Shown here in pieces: positions 1-9,856 of a stretch of DNA of 49,540 bases. Positions within the stretch are counted from its first letter, which is position 1; every line of letters starts with the position of its first letter. The notes beneath the pieces are model-generated. The model saw nothing but the letters and a program-made list of their open reading frames with translations, ran no database searches and was not told where the DNA came from. The translations under genes were made by a program, and so were the position numbers. The DNA is from Croceibacterium sp. (GTDB lineage Bacteria > Pseudomonadota > Alphaproteobacteria > Sphingomonadales > Sphingomonadaceae). The DNA lies in the NCBI GenBank assembly GCA_025450635.1, contig JANWHA010000098.1, positions 1 to 49,540 on the forward strand. The letters are read 5' to 3'.

Positions 1-48
1 GCCCGCTCGCGCCCCGCAATGCGTCAAGCCGCGCGCACTCCCGCCTGA
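1..48 (+). CDS. Possible 3' end of an upstream gene (partial)
   Basis: Frame 1 is open from the window edge to a TGA at 46-48, giving 15 residues rich in Ala, Arg and Pro. The recombinase gene starts 43 bases later on the same strand, so this could be the tail of the preceding gene in the module. In alphaproteobacteria such recombinases often follow a DUF2924-type gene (family knowledge). The fragment is too short to identify, and the open frame may be chance. Confidence 0.25.
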   Translation, partial: ARSRPAMRQAARTPA

Positions 49-91
49 CCAGTTCCATGCCTTGCTTTCCACAGCAGCCACGGAGACCCCG

Positions 92-1891
92 ATGCCCGTT
101 CCGACCCCCGCACGCGCCCAGCGCTGCGCGATCTATACCCGCAAGAGCACCGACGACGCCCGCGACGCGGAATTCAACTCGATCGAAAGCCAGCGCGACA
201 TCTGCGCGGCCTACATTACCTGCCAGCAGCACCGCCAGTGGGAGGCCATCGCGCCATCGTACGACGACGGCGGCCAGTCGGGCGCGACCCTCCACCGCCC
301 GGCGCTGCAGCGCCTGCTGCGCGACATCGAATGCGGGGCGATCGACATCGTGGTCATCTACAAGATCGACCGCCTCACACGCAGCCTCGGCGACTTCATC
401 CGCCTTGTCGCGGCGTTCGAGCGCGCCCGCGTCAAGTTCGTCTCGGTGACCCAGGCGTTCGATACCTCCGACAGCATGGGCCGGCTCGTGCTCAATATCC
501 TCCTGACATTCGCGCAGTTCGAACGCGAGCTGATCGCCGATCGGGTGCGTGACAAGGTCGCCGCGATCAAGCGCCGCGGTCTCATCAACGGCGGCAAGCC
601 ACCCTACGGCTACGACATCGTCGAGGGCCGCCTCGTCGTGAACGCGGCCGAAGCCGAGCGGGTACGGGCGATCTTCCGGCGCTACCTTGAGGTCGGCATC
701 TGCTGCGCGGTGTTCCGCGAGCTCAGAGCCCAGGGCATGACTGGCAAGGCTTACGTGACGCGAACGGGTGCTGTCGTCGGCGGCGGCCCGGTCAGCCACA
801 CGATGATCTACCACATGCTGCAAAACCCCACCTATGCCGGGCGGGTGCCGCACAACGGCGAAAGCTATCCCGGCGAGCACGAGGCGATCGTCGATGAGGC
901 AACGTGGCATGCGGTGCAGGAGCAGATGACCCGCCGCCAGCGTTTCGGACCGGTCCCGCGACAGCCGCTCAATCTCCTGAAGCGCCTGCTGCGCGATACC
1001 CAGGGCCGGCGGCTGATCATCCGCACCTCGGGCAAAAGGATGCACCGCTATTACCAATCCGAAAAGACGGCGCTCGCCGCCCAGCCGGGGATCCGCCCCT
1101 TTCGCATGCCGGCGCGTGATCTTGAGGACCTCGTCCTCGCGACGGTCAAGGAGGCGTTCGATGACCGCGAGCAGATCCGCGCCGCGCTGCGCGTGCTCGG
1201 ACGGCGCGGCGATGATCTCCATCTCCTGCCGCGGCGGGCGCCGGCCGCGTGTGCCCGCCTCGACCGGGCGGAGCCCGAGCAGCGGCGCGAGATGCTGCGC
1301 TGTCTGATCAGCGAAGGAGAGGTGTCGGCGCATCACCTCACGCTCGAATTTCGCACCATCGAGGTCGCGCGGTTGCTTGCCTGGGACGGGATCGGCCTGT
1401 TCGAGGGCGACCGGGCCGCCTGGGGCACGAACGAGCCGGGTTTCGCGGTCCGGCGGCCGCTCGACGAGGTCCGGTTCAACCGCATGGTCGAGATGCCCGT
1501 CGAGCCTATACCGCAAGAACAGCGCAGCACTCCGAGAGCCGATCTCTTGCGCCTCATCCGCACGGCTCGCGAGGCGCAGTCGGCGGTCGATGCCGAATGC
1601 GACGCCGGCCTCAACCAGCTGGCCGGCCGCTTCCGCTGTTCGACGCAGCGCTTTTGCCGGATTCTGCGATTGAACTATCTTGCGCCCGATATCGTGGCCG
1701 CGATCCTCGTCGGCGCCCAGCCGATGGATCTGACCGCACAGCGGCTCCTCCATGGCGCCCTGCCGCTCGACTGGGACCTGCAGCGGCGGATGTTCGGGTT
1801 TCCGACGCGGGCCGATCCGAAAGCCGCCACCTTGGCCAAGCCTATTGCGACAGGAAGCGAGAGCGCCTCTCGTCCCGCGCCGAGCGGCTAG
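92..1891 (+). CDS. Large serine recombinase (resolvase/invertase family)
   Basis: Predicted 599-aa site-specific DNA recombinase that cuts and rejoins DNA through a serine phosphodiester. The N-terminal resolvase domain (about residues 12-158) carries YTRKS with the candidate catalytic Ser19, then YKIDRLTRS and FAQFERE. A recombinase domain follows (about 176-280, beginning near KPPYGYDIV). The next segment sits where most large serine recombinases have a zinc ribbon but contains no cysteines. The C-terminal 120 residues look like a helix-turn-helix type extension (LAGRFRCS...LAPDIVAAIL). I chose ATG 92, which has a purine-rich CGGAGA upstream. A TTG at 62 in the same frame is possible. Such enzymes move or excise islands and phages. 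No att site pair could be identified here. Confidence 0.9.
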   Translation: MPVPTPARAQRCAIYTRKSTDDARDAEFNSIESQRDICAAYITCQQHRQWEAIAPSYDDGGQSGATLHRPALQRLLRDIECGAIDIVVIYKIDRLTRSLGDFIRLVAAFERARVKFVSVTQAFDTSDSMGRLVLNILLTFAQFERELIADRVRDKVAAIKRRGLINGGKPPYGYDIVEGRLVVNAAEAERVRAIFRRYLEVGICCAVFRELRAQGMTGKAYVTRTGAVVGGGPVSHTMIYHMLQNPTYAGRVPHNGESYPGEHEAIVDEATWHAVQEQMTRRQRFGPVPRQPLNLLKRLLRDTQGRRLIIRTSGKRMHRYYQSEKTALAAQPGIRPFRMPARDLEDLVLATVKEAFDDREQIRAALRVLGRRGDDLHLLPRRAPAACARLDRAEPEQRREMLRCLISEGEVSAHHLTLEFRTIEVARLLAWDGIGLFEGDRAAWGTNEPGFAVRRPLDEVRFNRMVEMPVEPIPQEQRSTPRADLLRLIRTAREAQSAVDAECDAGLNQLAGRFRCSTQRFCRILRLNYLAPDIVAAILVGAQPMDLTAQRLLHGALPLDWDLQRRMFGFPTRADPKAATLAKPIATGSESASRPAPSG

Positions 1892-2178
1892 TCAATCGGG
1901 CCCGCTATCTCGCTTTTCGTTATTGGGTGGTGATCGTGGAGCCTGGCATCAGACATGCGAATGTTGCCCCGATTCCCGGAGATGCCGGGTGCGACCGAGC
2001 TGCTTCTCTGAGAAACCTCCGCTCACGCTCGACGTGATCGTCGCACAGCTGAGAGCCGCTCGCTGTGGGCGCCGCCTGCAGCAAGATTCCCGCTGTGTGG
2101 GGTCAGCCAACACACCAGATATGGCAGCGTTCGAAATTATTGCCGGGCGCTCGGAACGGCCAGATCCGCGCAATGCTG

Positions 2179-3492
2179 TCACTCATCGCAGCGCTCGACC
2201 TCGATCTCGTCAAAGCTTGTGTCGGTGCCGAACAGCATGGCCGTTTTCCCGGTGTACGTCTGCCATCTGCGGACGATCGTGTCGCAATAGCTCCCGTCGT
2301 ACTCGATGAGCCTGCCTATTCGCCCGCATTTCTCGGCAGCGATCAACGTCGAACCTGAGCCTCCGAAATTGTCCAGCACGATTCCGCCGCGTGCTGAGCA
2401 ATCCTTAAGCGCGTCCACGATCATGCCGACCGGCTTGACCGTCGGATGCATGGCAAGCTCATCGAGTCCGGATCTGGAAAGTGTCGAGATGCCCGCATAG
2501 TCCCAGACGTTCGAACGGTGCCGGCCTCCCTGGCCTAGACCGAACGTGTTGATGTGGGACGCTTCGCCCTTCTTGAATACGAACACCATCTCGTACTTGC
2601 TGCGGTAGAACGCCCCCATTCCGGCATTCTTCTTGTTCCAGATGCAGACGTTCTTGAGCTCATCGAAAACCCGCAGTCCCGCTTCGTGCAACTCGGTCAT
2701 GTGCCGCCAGTCCATGCAGACGAAGGCTATCGCGCCGGCGCGCATGCGAGCGGCAGCTGGCTCGAAGCATTCTGCGAGGAAGTCCGTGAACTCTTGGGTA
2801 GACATTTCCCCCGAAGCCATGGCGAAGTCGACGTGCCTAACCTTGCCGAGCCCGGACACATTGTTCTCGATTTTGACGTTGTAAGGCGGATCGGCGAAGA
2901 CGATGTCGATAACGTCACCCTGCAGCAAACGTTCGTAGATCAGCAAATTCCGCGCATCGCCTCGGATGAGTCGATGATTCCCGAGAACCCACATTTCCTC
3001 GGGACGAGTGACAGTATACTGCCGCCGATCGGGCAGCGTATCGTCCTGCGGATCTGCGCCTTCGGTGCGGGCATCCGCGAGGTCTTCGTAAAGGCTGTCG
3101 ATCTCGGGCAGCGAAAAGCCGAGGGCCGGCAGGTCGAAATCCAGCGCCTGCAACTCCTGCAGCTCGAGGGCGAGCAGCTCACGGTCCCAGCCGGATTCCA
3201 GCGCAAGGCGATTGTCGGCGAGGAGATAGGCACGCTGCTCATCCGCCGTCAGATGTTCGAGCCGCACCACCGGCACGGTCTCGAGGCCGGCAAGCTTCGC
3301 CGCCTCGACCCGCGCGTGTCCGTAGATCAATTGGTTATCCGTCCCGATCCCCACTGGCGTCACCATTCCGAAACGCCGGATGCTGTCGGCGATCAGCGCC
3401 TTTTGCCGCCGCGAATGGACACGCGCGTTCCGCGGCGATGGGACAAGCTGGTCGACCGGAAGATACTCAATCGCAAGCTTCGAACGGGGCAT
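2179..3492 (-). CDS. ParB-domain/DNA methyltransferase fusion protein
   Basis: Predicted 437-aa protein with two domains. Residues 1-95 are a ParB/Srx-like domain (LVPSPRNARVHS, then IYGHARVEAAKLAG). The rest is a beta-type N6-adenine or N4-cytosine methyltransferase: catalytic motif DPPY near 201, HPTVKP near 350, and the SAM-binding FGGSG near 376. It would methylate a DNA base using SAM. The combination is common in phages and islands of alphaproteobacteria. ATG 3492 is preferred over TTG 3498 because GGGAG lies 7 bases upstream. It overlaps the upstream DUF5681 gene by 26 bases, so the two are probably co-translated. No restriction endonuclease is next to it, so it looks like an orphan methyltransferase. 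Confidence 0.88.
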   Translation of the reverse strand: MPRSKLAIEYLPVDQLVPSPRNARVHSRRQKALIADSIRRFGMVTPVGIGTDNQLIYGHARVEAAKLAGLETVPVVRLEHLTADEQRAYLLADNRLALESGWDRELLALELQELQALDFDLPALGFSLPEIDSLYEDLADARTEGADPQDDTLPDRRQYTVTRPEEMWVLGNHRLIRGDARNLLIYERLLQGDVIDIVFADPPYNVKIENNVSGLGKVRHVDFAMASGEMSTQEFTDFLAECFEPAAARMRAGAIAFVCMDWRHMTELHEAGLRVFDELKNVCIWNKKNAGMGAFYRSKYEMVFVFKKGEASHINTFGLGQGGRHRSNVWDYAGISTLSRSGLDELAMHPTVKPVGMIVDALKDCSARGGIVLDNFGGSGSTLIAAEKCGRIGRLIEYDGSYCDTIVRRWQTYTGKTAMLFGTDTSFDEIEVERCDE

Positions 3493-4237
3493 AACCAATC
3501 TCCCGAGAATCCTTCACTACTTCGTTGGCAAAGGAGAGAAGGCTGTCCCGACAGTAGATTTCCTCCCGCCAGTTCCACCCCTTCGGCACAGCGCGCATCA
3601 GCTGCCGCCTGTGCTTTTCGATCCACTTCAGATTGCCGAGTACGGCCGAGCTGCCCGTGCGCCGGTACTCGGCCCTGATGATATCGTGGAGGCAGGCGGC
3701 GATGCGGATCGAAGCCTTAAGGATCTCCCACAGCTCCCTTTCGCGGCGATCCGCCGGTCCGTAGAACTCAACCGAGTGATCGGTGACCACGACGTGATTG
3801 GGATGAGGCACGATGTCGGGTGCAGGTAGCCGCATCTTCTCAGCGAAGTAGAACTGCTCACTGACGAAGGGCTTCGCTTCTATGAAGAAGGTGAGAATCT
3901 CCTCGTGCCGGCTCTCAACGCGGATGTTGATGTCGTGCAGTCGGGCCAGCAACCTTGCCCGGACATTGCTGTCACGATCGCGCAATGCGGCAGCAAATTC
4001 CTCCTGCACCAACCTCTGTTTGGCGTCGACGGGACCATCGGGCCCGTGGCTTACGATTCGTGCCGCCTCGGCCAGAAAGATTTTATCGAGCGCGGTGAGC
4101 GTCGGAGGCTGCGGCTTGCCGCCCCTGCCCCACTTATTTCGAACCTCCCCGGGCTTGATCTTGCCCGCTTCAGGCGGAACGTTGTTGCGCCGGCCATCCA
4201 GTGGCCCCGCGCCATTTTTGTCGGAAGATTTGGACAT
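3467..4237 (-). CDS. DUF5681 domain-containing protein
   Basis: Predicted 256-aa soluble protein. Near the N terminus (about residues 28-42) it has KPGEVRNKWGRGGKP, which matches the short basic Gly-rich signature of DUF5681. The remainder is charged and mainly helical by composition. DUF5681 proteins are often found beside ParB-methyltransferase fusions and phage packaging genes, and their biochemical role is not established. ATG 4237 has AAGGTG about 10 bases upstream. An in-frame GTG at 4246 lies too close to that element. The gene overlaps the methyltransferase gene by 26 bases, giving a two-gene unit. No terminase or capsid gene is present in the window, so this may be a phage-derived remnant. 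Confidence 0.7.
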   Translation of the reverse strand: MSKSSDKNGAGPLDGRRNNVPPEAGKIKPGEVRNKWGRGGKPQPPTLTALDKIFLAEAARIVSHGPDGPVDAKQRLVQEEFAAALRDRDSNVRARLLARLHDINIRVESRHEEILTFFIEAKPFVSEQFYFAEKMRLPAPDIVPHPNHVVVTDHSVEFYGPADRRERELWEILKASIRIAACLHDIIRAEYRRTGSSAVLGNLKWIEKHRRQLMRAVPKGWNWREEIYCRDSLLSFANEVVKDSREIGYAPFEACD

Positions 4238-4633
4238 ATGACCCACTCACCTTGATAGACACTAACCTGATGTCTCCGTGGTGGGTGTTCGCCTTTTATT
4301 CCTGCACAGAGAATGGATCAAGCGCTCACATGTAATCTCTGTGGATGACTCAGAAATTCGTTGGGATTTTGCGGGATGCCCTCGCGGATTCAGTCGTTTT
4401 CCAGGCGTTTGCAGCCGTTTACACAGGTTCGCGGTCCTTATCGCGGCGGGTCAGTTCTCGAAATGTGCCACATTTCAGCGAGGTGGCTGGGCCGCTGGGC
4501 CGAATTTCTGCCCTGACCAATCGTTGGAAATGGGAATAAATGGGATTCTACTGCGGAGACTGGTTCGCAAAGGACTGCGTGGCGCACCAGACCCTTTCGG
4601 ATAGATGCAGCCTTGCCTGCGGGCGGCGCCCGG
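4238..4633. other. Non-coding stretch between accessory module and core genes
   Basis: About 400 bases without a convincing gene. Short open frames here lack ribosome binding sites and recognisable sequence. The stretch is less GC-rich than its surroundings. It should hold the promoter of the DUF5681/methyltransferase pair at its left end and the 3' end of the 4634 membrane protein gene at its right end. A perfect 8+1+8 palindrome lies at 4460-4476. I found no tRNA and no clear attachment site. Confidence 0.6.
4460..4476. promoter_or_regulatory. Perfect palindrome, possible operator
   Basis: GAAATGTG and CACATTTC flank a single central C, giving a 17-base perfect inverted repeat. This is the size expected for a dimeric repressor site. 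It is about 220 bases upstream of the DUF5681 start, so its target gene is unclear. Confidence 0.35.
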
Positions 4634-5428
4634 TCAGGCGAAGATTTCCGCCAGCGATTCCTCGGGCAAACCTTCCTTCCAGTTGCGCAGATCGACGTAG
4701 AGCGCGGTTTGCACCGTGCTCCATACCGTCGTCGCCAGCGTCGAGGAGACGATCGTCGCGACGATCCAGCCCAGTGACAGGCCGTTCGTCGAAATGCTCG
4801 TCGCGAAGTTGCTGCCGGTCGCCGTGAACGTCGTCGCCGCGAAGGCGCCGATGAAGGCATAATAGACGACGATCAGGATGACCTCGATCCCGAAGACTTT
4901 CCACCGCGCGCCCTTGGTCAGGAACCGGCTGCGGCCGAAGGCTCCGAAAACGCCGGTCCGTTCGGCGACCAGCGCCGGCGAGGCGACCGACCACATCACG
5001 AACAGCATCACGCCGGGGACGATCAGCAGGATCATCCCCAGCCAGATGCCGATGATCATCAGAATCGCCAGCGCAATCAGCGGCAGCACGACGGGCAGCG
5101 CGGTCCCGACGCATTGGCCGAAGGTGGCCTTTTCGCCGCGGGCGTAAGCCAGCGCCGCGCGCACCAGCGAGCCCTGCACCAGGGCCTGGAGGACCAGGCC
5201 GACGAGCATCGAGCCGGCCATCACGCCGGCCGTGCCGATCACCTGATACTTGTCCATCTGCCCCGCCAGCAGCCGCTGCTGAAGCCAGCTCAGCACCACC
5301 GACGGAAGCGCGCCGAACAGGAAGGCGATGCCGAACACGGCGAGCGGATTGTCGACAATGACACCGAACCCACGGGTAAATACCCTGCCGACTGACATCG
5401 TCTCGCCGGTTTCAGCCAGGCTCGCCAT
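4634..5428 (-). CDS. Integral membrane protein, GPDPase_memb/YciC-like
   Basis: Predicted 264-aa multi-pass membrane protein with about six hydrophobic segments. It starts with a conserved-looking element (FTRGFGVIVDNPLAVFGIAFLFGALPS). The pattern resembles the membrane domain associated with glycerophosphodiester phosphodiesterases and YciC-like proteins. No catalytic domain is present, so no enzymatic role is assigned. ATG 5428 is chosen because GGGGAGGGG lies just upstream. An earlier in-frame start at 5500 would add a non-hydrophobic extension without a better ribosome site. The gene is divergent from the DUF4129-RDD operon, with a 151-base shared upstream region, and may serve the same envelope function. 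Confidence 0.7.
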   Translation of the reverse strand: MASLAETGETMSVGRVFTRGFGVIVDNPLAVFGIAFLFGALPSVVLSWLQQRLLAGQMDKYQVIGTAGVMAGSMLVGLVLQALVQGSLVRAALAYARGEKATFGQCVGTALPVVLPLIALAILMIIGIWLGMILLIVPGVMLFVMWSVASPALVAERTGVFGAFGRSRFLTKGARWKVFGIEVILIVVYYAFIGAFAATTFTATGSNFATSISTNGLSLGWIVATIVSSTLATTVWSTVQTALYVDLRNWKEGLPEESLAEIFA

Positions 5429-5579
5429 TCGCCCCTCCCCAGTTGCGCTAAGCCCATCATGTTCCAAGGCTTCCCCGGTGTCCAGTCGGTTGCCGCGCAC
5501 ATTCTGCTGTTGCGCGTCTCGACGCTTCCGTTAGGCTCCGGCCGCGGCTTGTTCCGCAAAAGGGGGAAGGTTCGACGGA

Positions 5580-6281
5580 ATGGCCGGCCAGACGCAGCTG
5601 CCTGCGGTCGCCAGCGACGCGCGGTTCCAGCAGGCCTGGCGCGCGCTGCGCGGCGACGGCGCCGTGCAGTTCGACCTGACGCCGGCCGCGCCGCTGCCCC
5701 ACGCGCCGCAATGGCTGCGCACCCTCGGCCACTGGATCGCCGATGTGTTCCGGCCGATCGGCCGCGCGATCGCCTGGCTCACCTCGCAAATGCCGGCCGC
5801 GCCTTACGCCCGCATCCTGCTGTGGACGGTCCTGATCGCCGCGGCGCTGGCGCTGCTGTGGCTGCTCGTCCAGCGCTGGCGCAGCGGCGAGTGGCGGCTC
5901 CCCCGCTGGCGCCGGCGTGGCGCGGAAAACCTCGAGGCCGACGAAGAATGGGCGCCTGACGCGGCTCCCGCGCGCGCCTGGCTGGAGGAAGCCGACGCGC
6001 TGGCGGCCCGCGGACAGTTTGCCGAAGCAGTCCACCACCTGCTCCGCCGCAGCATCGACGACATCGCCTGGCGCCGCCCGCAGCTGGTTCGCCCGGCGCT
6101 CACCAGCCGCGACATCGCCGCGACCGAAGGCATTCCGGGGCCGGCGCGAGCGCTGTTCAAGCCGATCGTCGCCATCGTCGAGCGCAGCCTGTTCGGCGGC
6201 CGGCCAGTGTCCGCCGATGACTGGTCGGCCACACGCAAGGCTTATGCCGATTTCGCGCTGCCGCAGGCGTGGCGGACATGA
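5580..6281 (+). CDS. DUF4129 domain-containing membrane protein
   Basis: Predicted 233-aa protein with one clear membrane segment (about residues 78-100, RILLWTVLIAAALALLWLLV). A C-terminal cytoplasmic region has the DUF4129 pattern (ADALAARGQFAEAVHHLLRRSIDDI...RDI). DUF4129 often accompanies transglutaminase-like, DUF58 and MoxR genes; its molecular role is unknown. GGGGGAAGG precedes the ATG by about 10 bases. It is the first gene of a six-gene operon and overlaps the next gene by four bases (ATGA), so translation is probably coupled. Confidence 0.82.
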   Translation: MAGQTQLPAVASDARFQQAWRALRGDGAVQFDLTPAAPLPHAPQWLRTLGHWIADVFRPIGRAIAWLTSQMPAAPYARILLWTVLIAAALALLWLLVQRWRSGEWRLPRWRRRGAENLEADEEWAPDAAPARAWLEEADALAARGQFAEAVHHLLRRSIDDIAWRRPQLVRPALTSRDIAATEGIPGPARALFKPIVAIVERSLFGGRPVSADDWSATRKAYADFALPQAWRT

Positions 6282-7586
6282 GCGAGGTCAGCCTTCAAGG
6301 CGACGGCGCGAACGCGCTCTTCAAGCCGGCGACGATCGCGCTGATGATCCTCATCGGCGTGGTCGGCTTCTTTGGCGCGCTGGTGCTCGGCACTTACGCA
6401 CCGGACCTGGAAGGCGAAGGCCACGCCGGGGCGCACGCGGCCTCGCACGCGGCGATCGGCTTCAGCGGTTTGGTCAGGCTGGCCGGCGCGACCGGGCGCA
6501 ACCCGCGCATCCTGCGCGGCGAGCAGGAATGGGCGAGCGACGACCTGGTCGTGGCGACACCGGAAGATGCGGCGACGCAGCTCGACAAGATCCTCGCCGC
6601 GCGGGGAATCGACAAGCCGACGCTCTACGTGCTCCCCAAGTGGAACGCCGCGGAAGACAAGAGTCACAAGGGCTGGGTGCGGATTTCGGGGCTGCTGCCC
6701 ACATTCGAGCCGGAAGGCGTGTTTGCGCCCGGCATCCGGTTCGCCATCAAGCGCCACCTGGACAAGATACCGCCCCTTCGGGTCGCCGATCCCAGCCTGC
6801 CGGATACCCTGGGGTTCATCACCCCGGCCAAGCTGCAAGTGATCGAACCGGAGGAAGAGGAGACCGCCAAGCCGTCGGTCGAACGGACGCCGATAACCGT
6901 CGCGCCGCCGGTCGACCGCGACCAGCAGGCGAACAACATGAACTACAGCTACAAGGCCATCCAGCCGCTGATCACCGACGGATCCGGCGGGATCGTGCTG
7001 GGCCGGATCGGCAAGCTGTACATTCTTGCCGACCCGGACCTGATCGACAACGCGGCGATGAAGCAATCGGCCAATGCGGCGTCCGCCCTTGCGCTGCTCG
7101 ACTGGCTGAACAGGCCTAAGGCACAAGGAATCGGCTTCGACGTCGTGCTGAACGGCCTCGGGCAGAGCAAGAACCTGTTGCGCCTCGCGTTCGACCCGCC
7201 GTTCCTGGCGATGACGCTGACGCTGGCGGCCATGGCGGTGCTGGTCGGCATCCGCGCCGCCGGGCGGTTCGGTGCGCCCCGTCCGCGGCCCCGCGCGATC
7301 GCCTTCGGCAAGGCGGCGCTGGTCGATAACAGCGCGTTGCTCGTCAGCAAGGCTCGCAAGGCGCGGCTGCTCGGCGGGCGTTATGCCGAAGTTATCCGCG
7401 AGCAGGCGGTGCGCGCGTTCGGCGTGTCGCCTCGCTTCACCCCGGCCGAAATCGACAGCTACCTCGACGGGCTGGGGCAAGGCGGTCGCTTTACCGAACT
7501 TGCGCAGCGGGCCGAGGCGGCGAACAACGAGAATGACATGCTCGCCGCGGCGCGGGCGCTCCATGCTTGGAAACGGGAGATCGTGC

Positions 7587-7597
<11 letters not shown>
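6278..7597 (+). CDS. DUF4350 domain-containing membrane protein
   Basis: Predicted 439-aa protein with an N-terminal membrane segment (about residues 16-40) and a second near residues 305-325 ([17 protein letters not shown]). The extracytoplasmic part between them reads like the DUF4350 fold ([22 protein letters not shown], then [24 protein letters not shown]). DUF4350 domains resemble ABC-type substrate-binding or GATase-like folds, with no known reaction. The start is ATG 6278, whose ATGA overlaps the DUF4129 stop. Its end overlaps the MoxR gene by 11 bases. The position between DUF4129 and MoxR is the usual one for this gene group. Confidence 0.8.
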
Positions 7598-8539
<942 letters not shown>

Positions 8540-8543
<4 letters not shown>

Positions 8544-9856
8544 TCTACCCGACGCGAGCCGCGGTGCTGGCGACGGCGGCGGGCGCGCCCGTCGCCCTCG
8601 CCGTCGCCGTGCTCGCGCCTGGGCAATGGTACGCCGGGCTCGCCTGGCCACTCGTGCTCATGGCGCTGACGGTGGTCGATGCGCTGCTTGGCGCAGGGCC
8701 GAAGGCGGCTACCGCGGAGCTCCGGCTGCCGCGCTCGGCGTCGATCGGTGTCAGGGTCGAAGGATCTGTTCTCGTGGCCATCGAGGATCCATGCCCCCCG
8801 CGCGCGGCCGAAGTGGCGCTCGCGCCTGATCCACTGGCCGAACTGGAGAACGAAGGGCGGCTGTGGGTGCTGCTCTCCGGCGGCCGCGGGATCGGCCTCA
8901 CCTCGCTTGTCGCCCGCCGCCGCGGGACCGTCGCGATTCCTCGCCTGTGGGTGCGCTGGCGTGGGCGGCTCGGCCTCGTATGGAAGCAGCGCACCCTCGC
9001 CTGCGAGGCGCGCATGCCGGTTCATCCGGACCTCGAAACCGCGCGCACGCGCGGCGCGCAAATCTTCGAGCGCCACGCGCTCCAAGGCCTCATGACCCAG
9101 ATGCACCGCGGCGAGGGGACCGAGTTCGAATCGCTGGTCGAGTTCCGCTCCGGGATGGACCGGCGGTCGATCGACTGGAAGCAATCGGCGCGCCACACCA
9201 AGCTCCACGCCAAGGAGAAGCGGGTCGAGCGCAATGGCCAGATCGTGTTCGCGATCGATGCCGGGCGGCAAATGTGCGACCCGGTCGCCGGCCTGCCGCG
9301 CGTGGACCGGGCGGTATCGGCGGTGCTGTTGAGCGCCTGGGTAGCGCTCAAACTGGGCGACCGAGTGGCGCTGCACGCATTCGATTCGCGCCCGCGGCTG
9401 TCGAGCGGCTTCGTCGCGGGGCCTGGCGCTTTCGGCGAGGTCCAGCGCATGGCCGCGCAGGTCGACTATAGCGGGGAGGAGACCAACTACACTTTCGCGC
9501 TGACCACGCTCGCGGCCAAGCTTCAGCGGCGCTCGATGATCGTGCTGCTGACCGAGTTCACCGACTTGACCTCGGCCGAGTTCCTCGTTCGCGCGGCGGG
9601 GCGCTTGCTGCGCACCCACTTGCTGCTGGTGGTCGTGCTGCGCGACGAGGAGCTGGAGGGTATTGCCGGGCGCGCCCCCGAAAGCGCCGAGGACGTCACC
9701 CGCGCGGTGACCGCCGCGGCGCTGCTCAAGGAGCGGTTGCTGGTGCTCACTCGCCTGCGCCACATCGGCGCGCATGTCGTCGAGAGCGAGCACGACCGCG
9801 TCGGCGACCGCCTCGTCGCCGCTTATCTCGACCTCAAGCGGAGGGACTTGCTGTGA
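8540..9856 (+). CDS. DUF58 domain-containing protein
   Basis: Predicted 438-aa protein. Two N-terminal hydrophobic segments (residues 8-50) anchor it. The DUF58 signature lies near residues 190-225 ([11 protein letters not shown]...[19 protein letters not shown]), followed by a vWA-like region ([10 protein letters not shown], with [10 protein letters not shown] further on). DUF58 proteins are the standard partners of MoxR ATPases; the shared function is generally unknown. The start appears to be TTG 8540, whose TTGA overlaps the MoxR stop by four bases. No ATG or GTG fits better. It overlaps the next gene by four bases (GTGA). Confidence 0.85.

Noticed and set aside
1892-2178. Short frames in the gap between recombinase and methyltransferase
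   Set aside because: No ribosome site, start context or recognisable sequence; the gap separates two convergent genes.
4540-4620. tRNA-like stretch with GGTTCGC and a CCA
   Set aside because: No pairing T-stem, acceptor stem or anticodon arm could be built, so no tRNA or tRNA-linked attachment site is claimed.
6242-7564. Long antisense open frame opposite the DUF4350 gene
   Set aside because: GC-rich codons create long mirror frames. Its translation is Arg/Gly/Asp-rich with no motif, while the sense frame has a recognisable domain and overlaps its neighbours properly.
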